The notes under the pieces: model-generated
What the model was told of the DNA's origin: nothing
Seen by the model: the letters and a program-made list of their open reading frames with translations, nothing else
Databases searched by the model: none
Program-made: the position numbers and the translations under genes
Assembly (NCBI GenBank): GCA_036245525.1
Contig: BTPG01000001.1
Span: 221,876,774 to 221,940,773 of the forward strand
DNA length: 64,000 nt
Direction: 5' to 3'
Origin: Semisulcospira habei
Taxonomy: Eukaryota > Mollusca > Gastropoda > Semisulcospiridae
Part shown: positions 1 to 12,345 of the stretch, one piece after another
Position numbering within the stretch: the first letter of the stretch is position 1
Layout of the letters: every line of letters begins with the position of its first letter

Positions 1-1607
1 GAGGACGAGGAGGGTCGGGGCTGAGGCCGCGATCATGGTGTGTGGTCCTGTTCTTCCGACGGCGCTCGTCGGCGAGCGAGAGTGTCTGGAGCTAGTGGCG
101 GAACGGGAGGAGTCGGCTCCGTGGCTGGACTTCAAACGCCGGGGCGCAAGTCTCTGCTGGCCGGGCTCAATGCCGGCATTTAGACCCCTCGGAGGAGTCA
201 GCGGGCTTTCCGAGGAGACATACGAGGACTGCCAGTTATTAAGGCACAGCGCAAGGCGCGATGCTGCAGGCCAGGCTCAGTGAGGCGGGCACTCTGCTGG
301 CATTTAGACCCCTCGGAAGGGTCGGTGGGCTTGGCAGTGGACGCAGTCCTGTGGTAAGCACCTTTGGCATATGTCCGACGTGTCGTTCGTTCCAAAAGGC
401 CGGGTCGGGGAGGTGCGGTCACTTTTCCAGAAGCTGAAGGGGGCAGCAAAGGAGTCGGTTGGTCGCTAGCTGGCAAGGGGCGCTCGCGCCGGTAGAAACT
501 CCAAAGATGTGACCACCGTAGCTCGGGCCAGGATGAGCAGACATCACAGAGGTGGTCCGAGGAGCAGCCAGCACAGGGGAGGCAGACCGCATGGTCATCC
601 GTCGGCCACTGGAAGTCGCCATACCGAGAGCATGTAAGCACCTGGGAGCTGCAACACGTATCAGGCATGCTAGGCGACTGAGTGGGGGCACCTGAGAGCA
701 TAATACAAACGACCAAGCGGAGCCTATGGTCGAATCAACTGTGACACAGTCAGACACAACACGCTAAAAAGGCGAGGGCACAAGGGGCCACGCCAGGCTA
801 AGACGAACGTCAGGCGCACAATGGTACAACAAAGTACAAACGAAACGAAGCGCTGCTGACCAACGGTGGCGCTAACCACCCGTAAACAGCGAGGGCACGA
901 GGGTCTTCACCAAGTTAAGATGAGCGTCAGGCGTGCAATGGTACAACAAATTACAAGCAAAACGCAGTGCCACTGAACAACCGATGCTAGCCACCTGCTA
1001 ACGGCGAGGGCACGAGGGGCCCCGCCAAGCTAAGACAAGTGTCGGGTGTCAGAATAAACGACATACGAAAGAGAAACGAGGCGCCCCAGGTGCAGCTGGG
1101 GCCCGGCTCGGGGCCCAGCCGAGGGCTGTTACCGCTACCTTACCTCTCCGACGAAGCGGGGATGGGGGGGGGGACCTCCATAACACCAGCCCGGCGCAAG
1201 GCAGAAAGGCGGGCCACACCAGGAAGGCGCAGAGGCAATGGTAGCCCAGGCAAACGAAGCCCCCTCAGCAGGAACCCGCAGGAGAGATGCACTGCCACAC
1301 AGGCAGAGGAGAACACGAAGTCCGAAGTCGAGCGTAAGCCAGACGACCGGTCACCGGTCGAAGCAGGACAGGTAGAGTCCCAGGTTAAAGCTGAACACGT
1401 CTTCACAGCGCGAGCTAAGTAGGACGACTAGTTGGTCTACCACGTGACCCGGAACTGGTAGGGCAGGGACGGGAGACAACTCTCGGCCCCTCTGGGGATT
1501 CCCCGAGTGCCTCCCGGGTTGTGTTGTAACACAACGGGTTCTTAGGCTTAAATTGAGCAAGTAGTAGACACTTCCTAGTAGTCATGTCATCGGTAATGTT
1601 TTTGAGG
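1..1607 (-). mobile_element. DIRS-type retrotransposon, 5' portion (element D0)
   Basis: Read on the minus strand, this is the 5' end of a DIRS element cut by the window edge. The terminus at about 1500-1607 (…CTAGTAGTCATGTCATCGGTAATG…TTTTGAGGAAA) is a diverged relative of the right-hand inverted termini of elements A2, B and C. The region 198-716 carries the Cys-rich start of ORF1. The middle (720-1140) shows two diverged copies of a block beginning GCGAGGGCACGAGG, a local tandem duplication. It lies in the same sense as mTOR. Confidence 0.75.
198..716 (-). pseudogene. DIRS ORF1 fragment with Cys-rich domain (element D0)
   Basis: After a possible splice acceptor (TGCAG|C at 648) the frame reads SSQVLTCSRYGDFQWPTDD then HAVCLPCAGCSSDHLCDVC and LRWSHLWSFYRRERP. 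The same spacing of Cys and His occurs in element C ([20 protein letters not shown]) and element A2, so this is a conserved ORF1 zinc-binding-like domain. Beyond the domain the frame is degraded and runs off the window. Confidence 0.6.
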
Positions 1608-1724
1608 AAACAATTACAATTGTTATTGGAAGTGACATGGCATTTAGGTAAAATGATGTTAAATTGCACAGTGTGTTAGCATACTTATGATTTTATACCT
1701 GTGGCAGAGAGGCCAGAAGGTCCT

Positions 1725-2080
1725 AAATTACAGACCAGTACATGTGTACCTGTGTGTACTTGAAAGGCATTGAAAACTGAATGTACACCAGCGCTTCAAG
1801 ATCAGAACCCATCAGTGTGAACCTCAGATGCGCTGGCACACTAACATGAAAAGAGTGCTTGCACGTACAGACCAGAACACATTTGTGTGTACATGAAAGG
1901 TAATGAAAATTAAAAGTTCACATGCACTTACACACCAGAAACCAACCATCTGTGTGAACATACAAAGCACTTAAAATCAAAGTACATACAAACCATAACA
2001 CATATGTGTGTACACGAAAGGCATTGAATACTAAAAGTCTGCCTGCACTTACAGAGCAGAACACACTGGGTGTACATGGA
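1725..2080. repeat. Degenerate ~60-90 bp tandem repeat
   Basis: Five imperfect units built around ACAGACCAGAACACAT, TGTGTGTACATGAAAGGCAT and TGAAAACTAAAAGT follow one another in mTOR intron 13. The unit is too diverged for an exact period by eye. No coding signal. Confidence 0.6.
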
Positions 2081-2130
2081 ATTGGAATTTTTAATCATCG
2101 ACAGTAGTGGTGGCTGCATGCACAAGGAGA

Positions 2131-2354
2131 TTAACCCTTATCATTCGGAATACACCAGAGTGTGAAATAAGTTTGACTAAAATAGTTCAAGGGTAGTGCC
2201 AGAATAGCTTGGCACCTCTGGGCGCCAAGCTATTCTGGCACCACCCTTGAACTAAAGCCATTGGTCTATATCCTTATCTGTAAGTACTATAATGTAGCTT
2301 GCATATGGCTGTGTACAAATTTGAAGCTTTTAGCCTCAGTATGATATGGGTTAA
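2131..2354 (+). mobile_element. Palindromic MITE, family P1 (TTAA-flanked)
   Basis: Flanked by TTAA at 2131-2134 and 2351-2354. It starts TTAACCCTTATCATTCGGAA and ends CAGTATGATATGGGTTAA, with a central hairpin TTCAAGGGTAGTGCCAGAAT / ATTCTGGCACCACCCTTGAA around GGCGCC. TTAA flanks fit piggyBac-type targeting. Other P1 copies lie at 7317, 9334, 32816, 56657, 60721 and 61051. Confidence 0.75.
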
Positions 2355-2372
2355 AAGTATGCCAGCACTTAC

Positions 2373-2491
2373 AGTAAGCAGTGGTGTAAGTAGTCTGGCA
2401 CAGGTCTGAACGGCTTCAAGCCTGATCTCCTTGTGTTCACTGGCTAAGTAGTGCTCAGCACAGTGCTTGACAAACTGGGTCAGTGAGTGAC
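2373..2491 (-). CDS. MTOR: mTOR coding exon 13 (residues 555-594), last in window
   Basis: 119 bp. It encodes [40 protein letters not shown]. The acceptor is TTACAG|GT and the donor ACT|GTAAGT, a strong consensus, so the transcript continues to an exon left of position 1. Confidence 0.95.
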
Positions 2492-5400
2492 CTGTAATGA
2501 AAAAGTCTGTACACAAACCAGGTCAACGCAAGACCCAAATGCGTGTCAATGAAATGAAAAATAATCTATGAAGTGGTACAGAAAGAAACATACAGAAAAA
2601 AATGGTCAGAAGAAAAAGAACTGAGTTGATTAATACCTGTCAAGTCTCCATCCCGATTCTGGCAGAAGACTCCCGACTTTGCAACACATCCAACTCCCCC
2701 TCCCCCTCTCATCCTTTCCCATTTCTTCTGCTTTCATGAATATTCCCCCTGATTCTCTTGACATGAGAAATTGTATGCACCTGCATCTCCTCAGCAGTCT
2801 TGTTTTCTGACAAGCCATTGACCTTGACCTTTGAGAGGTCACTGAAACTGGTATGTTTAGACAGGTCTGGCCACAAAGTATCCTTGGGCCAAGTTTGACT
2901 GAATATTCTCCATGAAAATGCCAAGTTTACCATGGATGACAGAAGGATGCCGGACAACAGACAGATGATGAATGATGGCCAAGCATGTGGTCTCACTTTT
3001 GTTAAATCATTTTAAAAAAAAACAAACATTCTAAGGAAAATTACCAATGCATCTAACAAGTGAAAATGGCAAGTGAGGAAACTTCTAGACAGCTACTATC
3101 AGAATTCATTTTGTACGACGTGCAAAAGGCATTTCAACAAAACAAGCTGGATGCAGCATTACACACTCTGCAAGTCTTACCGACATCTACACCAAGCGCT
3201 AGTAGCAAAAGGCACACATTTCACTCAGATTCAGAAGAATTTTAATATCACATTAAGTCTATTCTAATCTTAACCCCTTCCCTGTCACTGGACACATACT
3301 TTGTTTCTGAAATCTCAGTTCATTCGACCAAAAGCCACAAGCGTCCGAGGAATGTGGACACAAATTGGTATCAGCAAAAGACATAGATCCTCATGAGCCC
3401 CCACGACTATGGGACCATGAGGAGCTTTCTCTCTTGCAGTTGGATTGTGTTCACTTTTCCTCAGCAGTAAAGGGGTTAAAATTGAAATTTTAATAAAGCA
3501 AGGATGTGTTAGTGGAGGTGGGCTCTATCCTACAACTACATGTTCTGCTTTTACTTTGTGTGTTGGGACTGTGTGCACGTGATATATTATACCGCACAGA
3601 ATTTTAAAATGTGAATTAGTTCAATAAATCGATGTTATTTGTAAAGATTTCCACAGGAAAGGAATAATAAATGATAAAGTATGAGGAAAATGTAAAATTG
3701 CAACACACACACAAAGCAATAATTGTAGCAGTTGGGAGGAAAATGCTGTGAAGCAGCAAAATGTAATGCCGCAAAAAACACACCAGATTTTCATTTTTCA
3801 AAACTTGACAGGTTTTAAAGTTCTTCTTTACACAATTTTGTCAATGAATTGAAATAAGCCATGTCAATTCTTCAGATACAAAAAAAATAGGACATGATCA
3901 AAGCAGTGTGCTTTTAATTTTATTTTATGGGTGTCGGGTAAGACAAGGGAAAATGTCAGTTTTATATTACAAGTGATATTCAAGGCCTCACTGTAAAAAG
4001 AGGGCAAATTCTGCTACAGAAATGGTCAATAATTTTGACCCTCCTAAGCAGAGTCCATATACTTTAACCCTTTGGAAGTCGATAGCAGTTTTAGTCGTGA
4101 TGATTCCTGCAAGAATCATCACAACTAAAACCGCTACCGACACACAAAGGGTTAAATGTGAATACCAGTACAGTGCTTAATGAGAATGATGAGCTAATAC
4201 ACCCACCCACCATTTCCATCCCACCCCCACTTCACACACAATACATTCTTGAAATAAAACATTTGAAAACATGCAAAAGCAAGAGGTGGCATCCCTGAAA
4301 ACTGAAAGTAAGTATTATTGAATAATCCTGAAGCATGATATAAATGAAAAACATTCCTGAAAAATAAACAATCTTAATGAACAAGAAAAGGTAGCAAGTT
4401 TGACAGTAAAAATATGGATGGTCTTTCGTACCTAACAAAAACAAAGAAAAACCCCCACTGATAATAAACATGGCGATACATAAAGAATAATATGTTGATC
4501 ATAAAAAGAAAGGTCAGCAACTTACTGTGACCTCCATCTAGAATGAGAAAAACAATCTATGTGTTAGTGACCAACACAAGTCATAGAAAAAATTCAATGG
4601 GCAAGAGTGGTGAGGAGAAGGTGTGGCAGATAAAGACAGATCAAACGTGACAGCTCAAGGGTAGTGCCTGATTTAGCAATAAGCTTGGTATGAGGAGGCA
4701 CCAATCCAACCAGGCACAACCTGTTAACCCTTTGGCTGTCGGTAGCGTTTTTGCCGCGATCACTTTTGCAGGAATAATCGTGACAAAAACCACTGACAAC
4801 CACCAAAACAGTGTCAGCAGCAATTCTTGGTCAAGGTGATTCCTGCATGACCAAAATCAATACCGACACCCAAAGGGTTAACACATTCAAGATGTGCAGC
4901 ATGCAGATATGGCACATCTTGAATGAGTTAACCCCCAGTGCATGCAGCCACAGGTATGGAAAAACAGCACCTTTGGCTGCATGTACAAAGGGGTTCAGCT
5001 ATCAGTGTTGATCCAACTCTCACAAAAACTGACAGAATCCAGTAGAATCCAGTAGAAAAGTTTAAGCTACCTTCAAAGTCAAAGCTGCCTAGAGTGCGCA
5101 GAGCCAGAGTGATGCTCGTCACATCATGCGATTCACCAGCTGTCATGGCTGAAATGGAGAGAAAAACAAGTGTGAGAAATTTTCTTTACAAAAAAAATAA
5201 TACTGCCGTTTTTATTATTGTCTCACGTAAGTCATAGAAAAGTGTGGTGACCGAAGGGAAAAGTTTTTTTTTTTTAAACTGACACCCATCCCAAAATAGG
5301 AAATGCTGCAAAAAAAAAAAAACCTGATTACAACAGGGATTTGGCTTGAAGATTGGATTTTTAATTTAACCCTTTTCATTTTGATCCACCCATTGCTTGA

Positions 5401-8400
5401 AATAAATTTCACTATGAGTTCCATGGTGGTGCCAGAATAACTTGGCGCCTGAGGCGCCAAGCTATTCTGGCACCACCCTTGAACTAAAATAGTTGATCTA
5501 TCTCCTAATCTGTAATGTTGCCTTCATGGGACAAGAAGCAAATTTAAAAAAATAAGCCTCGGGATCTAATAGGTTAAAGTAAGTTGGTAACTAACATATT
5601 CACTTCGCCATTCAGCAGTGAGTGGTCTAAAATGATATACATTCATGGCACTAAGAAATCAGGGCAACAGCAAGAACTGTGCACAGTCCTCAGAGGGCAC
5701 CTTTCAAATTTACAAACTCAGCTGGGTGACAGCCTGAAAATTTTGAAATGACTGTAGACAGTCCACAGGCTACCTATGGATATTTAACTGCATTTGCAAA
5801 CAACAAGCCCTGGATAAACTTGAAAAACATTATCCACAAAAAGAAAAAAACAACTGTATGAACAACAATATTAACAAAAAAGGCAAGAATAAATAGAATA
5901 AATATTTATCACATGCCATCTATACACGTCACATTCACATTATCTTCTCAGCAAAATGTCCAACTTTGACACAATGCGTCTCTCATACAATGTACATCAG
6001 CATTCACTGCAGATCTCCGTTACTGACAATGAAGCACGATATCTTGCATAACACTCTCTCAATATCAAAGCGTTTTACGATACAATTATACAACTGAACA
6101 CTGATATACGATTACAATATAATTATACAACTGAACACTGTACCGACGCTGTTACATCGCAATTCTACAACTGAACAACGTACAGACTCTGTTACATCGC
6201 AATCCTACGACTGAACAATGTACCCAGGTGATTCCTAGCACGACTCTTTTATAGTAGTATGTTTTCTAGCACAATCGAGCAAAATCGTACAACACAACCA
6301 ATCGAAACAAACTGCGTAACTAAAACTCAAAGGTACATTCAGACTGGAATATTCTGTAAAAGTCTGGCTATTATTTACTAGCTAAAAAAATAGGTGAATC
6401 CCCACTCATCCTAACTTCATGCATGCGTACACGAAACAGGTCGCGACCTTGACCGTACAGTCTGGTAAACAAGCTATAAGTGCACGGATACTAACCGCTA
6501 ACACACGCGCACGGTAAACAAAAAGAATATTGAAGTATCATCTAGACTTTTCCTGACTCAACTCCGTGCGGCAACAGATACTTGAGACTGCACTATTTGT
6601 AAACGAAAGTGAAACTCACTGAAAAGGTATGTGATTAGGCATCGTGATAGCTCAAATAAAACGTCGGATCGTTACCTACGATTTATGCACGCACGCTCTC
6701 ACAAAACAACACAACCACAATCGTAACAACATATTACAACATAAAATGATTGATTGATTGTACATTGCTTAACGTCCCGACAGCAACAAGGCTTTCTCAG
6801 GACGTGCCTGCACTGCTTGTGAAAAAAAACAACCAACTAAACAGAACATTGAATGTATGTCGCCAGCTGGTCAAACACATTAAATAAACCTAACACATGG
6901 GGCCTAAATAAAGCTAAGACCATTTAGCAACACACATCCAATATCAAGAGCTACAGGCAGTGCAGACAGTAGGGAGAGTTTAAAAAAGGCAAATACAGGT
7001 GAATGGACCTCGGGTAGACAGAAACACATGCCCCAGAATAGAGAGAAAACCCCACCCTGTGGGGCTGACCAGGGTGACCCTGGGAACTAAAAAATACCTA
7101 ACCCCACCCAAGTCCCCCAGGGCAGACCCGGGTGGGGTATTACAACATAAAACATGTCACTTTCATCACAGATGAAATACTATGCTGATAGCATGTCAGT
7201 ATTATAAAATCATAATAGATTTTTAAATGTTTTAGAATTAATTAATGGTTATGTTTTTAGTGATTTTAATAGATCTTATAATTAGCTGTTCTTTACAGAT
7301 TTGGAATATATCAGTATTAACCCTATCATTCGGAATACACCAGTGTGTCAAATAAGTTTGGCTAAACTAGTTCAAGGGTGGTGGCAAAATAGCTTGGCGC
7401 CTCTAGGCATCAAGCTATTCTGGCACCACCCTTAAACTAAAGCCATTGGTCTATATCCTTATCTGTAAGTACTATAATGTAGCTTTGTATGCAAACCAAG
7501 GGGAATCACAGCGCTGGACAGACAACAGTTAGATCCCCTGCAGTTAGATCTAATGTAGCTTGCATATGGCAGTGTACAAATTTGAAGCTTTTAGTCTCAG
7601 TATGATATGGGTTAAGAGATATTTACAGATTTTAGTATTTAGAATGTCTTCGTATTAATGATTTTGTTCTTACTGTTCCCCGATCCACAAAATTGCAAAT
7701 GCCCTTTAAGGGATAAATAAAGGGATCAATCAAGCTATTTTTAATGATACTGAAGTGGAATAACTCAATTTGTGGACAAACATTTTGCTGAACCACACCA
7801 GCAAGAGTGCCGCTGCAGCGTCTCATTAAAATATATGCCTCTTGTGAATGGAACTGAAGGACTGTAGAGTCTTAAAAAAACAGCTGAAATAGTCTCCAGT
7901 ACTGAAGACCATCACCCATGCATTTGAGGCGAACTGTAAGAGATGGAGCAACCTGAAGGCAGGCTTATCAGCTACCCTTCAGCTATTTAATGCGCAATCC
8001 ATCTCTCAAAACCTGTATGCAGCACTTAGAAGACAACAAAGCTGTGAAAGTGACTTCAGAGAAGTATTATCATGTAAAGTCTGGTCTGGAAATGCAACTG
8101 ACTTGGGTGTCTGTAGTTCTGGTTGCCCATGAGGATGTAGGAGAGTGATTTTAGCAGGCCATCCTGGATGTCTTTCTTCAGCTGTGGGATGTGAGTGGCT
8201 AGTTCCCGAAGTGCTGCGGTTAGAGCTGGGCTGTAAAAAAAAAATCCGCTTGGCTTATGAAAAGGTCAAATATAACAACACTTTTTCAGAGGTACCCACC
8301 ACACTTTTTCTATGTAGTTAGTTATTAGGCGACTAAGGCCATCTCGCAGTGGTTTTTATATGTAAATTGCTTTGCTTATAACAAACAGATTACGGTCCTT

Positions 8401-11400
8401 TGATATTCTGTTATATCAATAGCTCACTGTAGACATATCCCTTTATCAGAACTTATTTACAAACTAAATTAGTCCTTCCCTGACTGACCTAATTCTGAGG
8501 TGGTCTGAAGGTCAACTGTGCCTGTGATCAAATGATCAATACAAGGGTGATAGTGCGAAAAACTCAACAGACTAAAAACGATCCATGGCAGGGCCAGCAA
8601 GAGACATGAATTCTCATGAGCCCGTGTGGATTCAGGGGCCCGTGAGAATTTATGCCTCTTGCAGGTAGAACAAGCTGGCTGAAGGGATGCTCTGTCTGAG
8701 ACCAAAATTTGAAATTCAGCTTTCTTGGATTTTGAAAAAGCTGAATCAGCTGCCAGGGCTTAAGGCTGTCATCCATGTCAGTACAAAGGCAATGTAAGCA
8801 ATCTGACTAAACTGCAGTCTCTGCTTGCTTCACATGACTGATTTCCCTCAATCTGAGGGTACCAAATTAAGAAGCTCTCTGAACACAAGAGACAGATTCT
8901 CATGAGCCCCTTCATCTGCAAGGGCTCATGAGAATCTATGACTCTTGCAGATGGATCGGGCTGGATGGGCAACCTGCATTCATTCTGTTTTGTCCTTGAT
9001 ATTCAGAAGAGTGTTCCTTTCTTTGTTTGTTATTTCCGAGCATATTTTCACTCTTACCTGAGGCCTGTAGCAAACATGCTTTCGAGAAGTTCTTTAACGT
9101 CGTGCGTCATCTCGGGGCCCATGGCTCTCGCCAGCATACTGATGCATGTGAAGACAGCTGGGTCCACAATGAAGTGGCGTGTTTTCCTGAAAAATGGGGA
9201 TCTACAAACAATCTGCTGTCAGACACAGCACCGACAACAAATAGAGACTTTCATGGCTTAAAATGGGGTATGCCCGTCCGTCCGTTATGTTGGACCTTAT
9301 AGCTTAGATAAATACCATCCATCAGACTATACATTAACCCTTATCATTCAGAATACACCAGTGTGTGAAATACGTTTGACTAAAATAGTTCAAGGGTAGT
9401 GCCAGAATAGCTATTCTGGCACCACCCTTGAACTAAAGACATTGGTCTATATCCTTATCTGTAAGTACTATAATGTAGCTTGCATATGGCAATGTACAAA
9501 TTTGAAGCTTTAATCCTCAGTATGATATGGGATAACCCTTTGTGTGTCGGTAGCAGTATTCATCAAGATGACTGCTACTGACGTGCAAAGGGTTAAAGGG
9601 ACATGCAATGAAGAGTCAATGTTTTCTTTATACATGTTTTCGCATGTCTTACAATAATGCTGGGCAAAAAAAGGCTAACTAAACTTGTCATGAAATGAAA
9701 ACTTCCCTGCTCTTCTTCTCCACTGTACATAGGAAGCTGCGCACATCAGGCAGTAGAAAAGCTCTGTTACACATGCCTACTCACATGAATTGTGAAAAGG
9801 GTAGAAAAGTCTCAGTTGAGGCAAGACAACACCGACAACCCATTCTGTCAGCAAATTTTAGCAATCAAAGCCTGCCCTGGAGCAGACCGCTTTAACCATC
9901 AAAGCAAAAATTTCATGAGTTAAAAGTACTGTGTGCTGCTCTGTGATTTTGGAGCTTATGGCATTTGAACATAAGGTCCAAAATCACAGACCAAAGATAT
10001 GCTCTGTTACTGCAAATGATTTCAGCACACAGCTGTAAGAAAAACACTTTTTAATAAGACAGCCTCATGAGCCCCTGCATAAGCAAAACACTTTTTAAGT
10101 AAATAAGACAGCCTAAAACACAAGAGGCAAGCCTCATGAGCCCCTGCGTAAGCAAAACACTTTATAAATAAATAAGACAGCCTAAAACACAAGAGGCACA
10201 TAGCCTCATGAGCCCCTGCATAAGCAGGGGCTCATGAGGCTCTGCGTCTCTTGCAGACGGAGCCCCCACCTTTTCCATCCAAATGTTGCAGGGATGGGGT
10301 TGGATGGCTGAGGGACTGTAAAGAATCATTACTGGCTACATACTTAGAGGAGTAGTCCTTGGGAGGCAACGAAGTCCTGATGATCTCCATCAAACGGGGC
10401 AGGTGTCTGAACATTTCGTTCTGAACCGAGATTGCGAGGTAACCGATGGCCTGGAATGCCTGCGTGCGGTCTCGGTCGCGTTTCAGTGACAGCAGCAGCA
10501 GGTTCACTGCCTCCGACAGATAGCTGCAACATGTATTTTTCTCTAAAAGATATTTTTTCGAAAAATACTTACCGATGGCATTACTATATGGAAAATAACC
10601 CTTAGCTTACCAATTTCAGCCTAAGAACACTTTGTGTGTGCCTACACAAGGGACGCAACTCTAGGGAGTTGTAACCAAGGACCCTGGGTAGTCTCCCTTC
10701 CCTCCATAAGGGCACGTGAGCAATGCAGTCACGCCAGTCTTACTCTTAGCGTGGTCGCGGCAAGCGGGGTAGGTGGGAGGGACCTTTGAGTAATGCCAAC
10801 GGTAAGTATTTTTCGTAAAAATATCTTTTAGAGAAAAATACATTTGTTTCCTCAAAATCTATACCGATGGCATTACTGTAAGGAAGAATAGCGAAAAGGA
10901 GGAGGGTGCCGCCCAAAAGGCCCACCAATGCTATAAGCTTAGCCTCGAGGGGTAACCTCCCGACGATTTCAGCTAAGTGTTACCTAAGGCGCCTCCCAGA
11001 GGTCTCCGATGAGGGCCAGGTCGTCTCGTTGGCTGGAGAGGTTTTGGGAGATAGAAGCGGGCGAAGGTGGACTCTGCTCGCCACCCGACAGCCACTACAA
11101 TGTCTCCGACTGCGCAGCTGCGGTTGAATGTGATGCTCGCGGCGACAGTTCTGACCCCGTGTACCCACATCAGCAATCTCTTAGCCCCCTCCGGGGAGAT
11201 ATCCTTGTATGCGGAGCGGATGACCCATCGCAGCCAGGACGAGATCATCTGGGCGGAAATGTCAGCTCGACCCGGGGCCAAGGGCAGGAAGAGGCGAGTG
11301 TGGCCTCTCCTGATGGGCTTTACTCTGCGCAGAGAGACTTTCAACGCTCATACCGGGTTCTGCAGTCGGGACGTCTGGGACCGGTCAAAACCTGTGAGCG

Positions 11401-12309
11401 GGCGGAGACTCATCACCTTCGTACACCCGGCGGGTGGATGGTCTCCGGGCTGCAGCAATCGCCTCCACTGCTGCATTCAAGAAACCTTGAGCAGTGAGGG
11501 CTTGCCGCACATCCTCCAGGCGTGAAGAAGACATCTATCCGGACAAGGGTGGAAGAGATTCTGCCTGGGCTGCTTCAGCATTGTGCGAGGCGTGGGAAGC
11601 CAGAGAGGAGGGTCCCTAGCGAGGCTCAAGAGGTCTGTCGTCCAACTCCTGTTCCAACTGAATGGGGCCACAAGGAGTAAGACCGTGTTGCATCCCTGGA
11701 GCTTGAGAAGGACCTTGGGCCCCAACACTGAAGGAGGATAAGCGTAGGCCACGAGGCCCTCCCAGAAGACGGGCGGTGCGTCCACTGCCTATGCGAGCGG
11801 GTCCGGGATGGGCAAGACAAATAGCGGAAGCTGCTTGTTCCATCTGGTCACAAACAGGTTGATCATGGGTGTCTCCCAGTGCGCAAAGATCATCCGGAAG
11901 ATGTCCGGCTGGAGGGACCACTTGGTGTGGAGGAGCTGCCCTTGATGAGAGAGGGAGTCTGCGAGAACATTCAGGTGGCCCGGGATGTGTCGTGCTAGGA
12001 GCGCGACCCCACGATCTCTGCCCAACAGGAGAATCTGGTACAGAAGCATGCAGGGGGCCGGGGACCGAGTGCCGCCTTGCTTCTGGATATAGGGTACCAC
12101 CGTCGCACTGTCGGACAGGATCAGAACTTCCTGGCCATTGACCCGCGACTCCCAGTTGATGAGCGCCAGCCAGACGGCTTTCAACTTTAGCCAGTTGATG
12201 TGCTTGTCTCGGAGTCCCAATGCCCACTGCTCCAAGACGGTGCTGAATTCCGGCAGTAAGTGTTCCCCCAGCCGACAAGGCTTGCGTCCGAGCAGAGCGA
12301 GAACTGTGG

Positions 12310-12345
<36 letters not shown>

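Larger units (their letters stand above)
2492..5070. other. mTOR intron 12, repeat-bearing and non-coding
   Basis: I see no exon. At 2810-3000 there is a dispersed repeat (GACCTTGACC…GAGAGGTCA… then a TTTACCATGGATGACAGAAGGA-like region) shared with 23970-24240. At 3380-3440 there is a copy of the CTCATGAG hairpin family (P5). At 4064-4155 and 4725-4881 there are TTAA-flanked P3 palindromes, and at 4878-4932 a P4 palindrome (TTAACACATTCAAGATGTGC…GCACATCTTGAATGAGTTAA). Confidence 0.6.

Noticed and set aside
2709..2996. 95-residue minus-strand frame near mTOR exon 13 as an exon or small gene
   Set aside because: The DNA is a dispersed repeat with a relative at 23970-24240, and the translation does not match mTOR.
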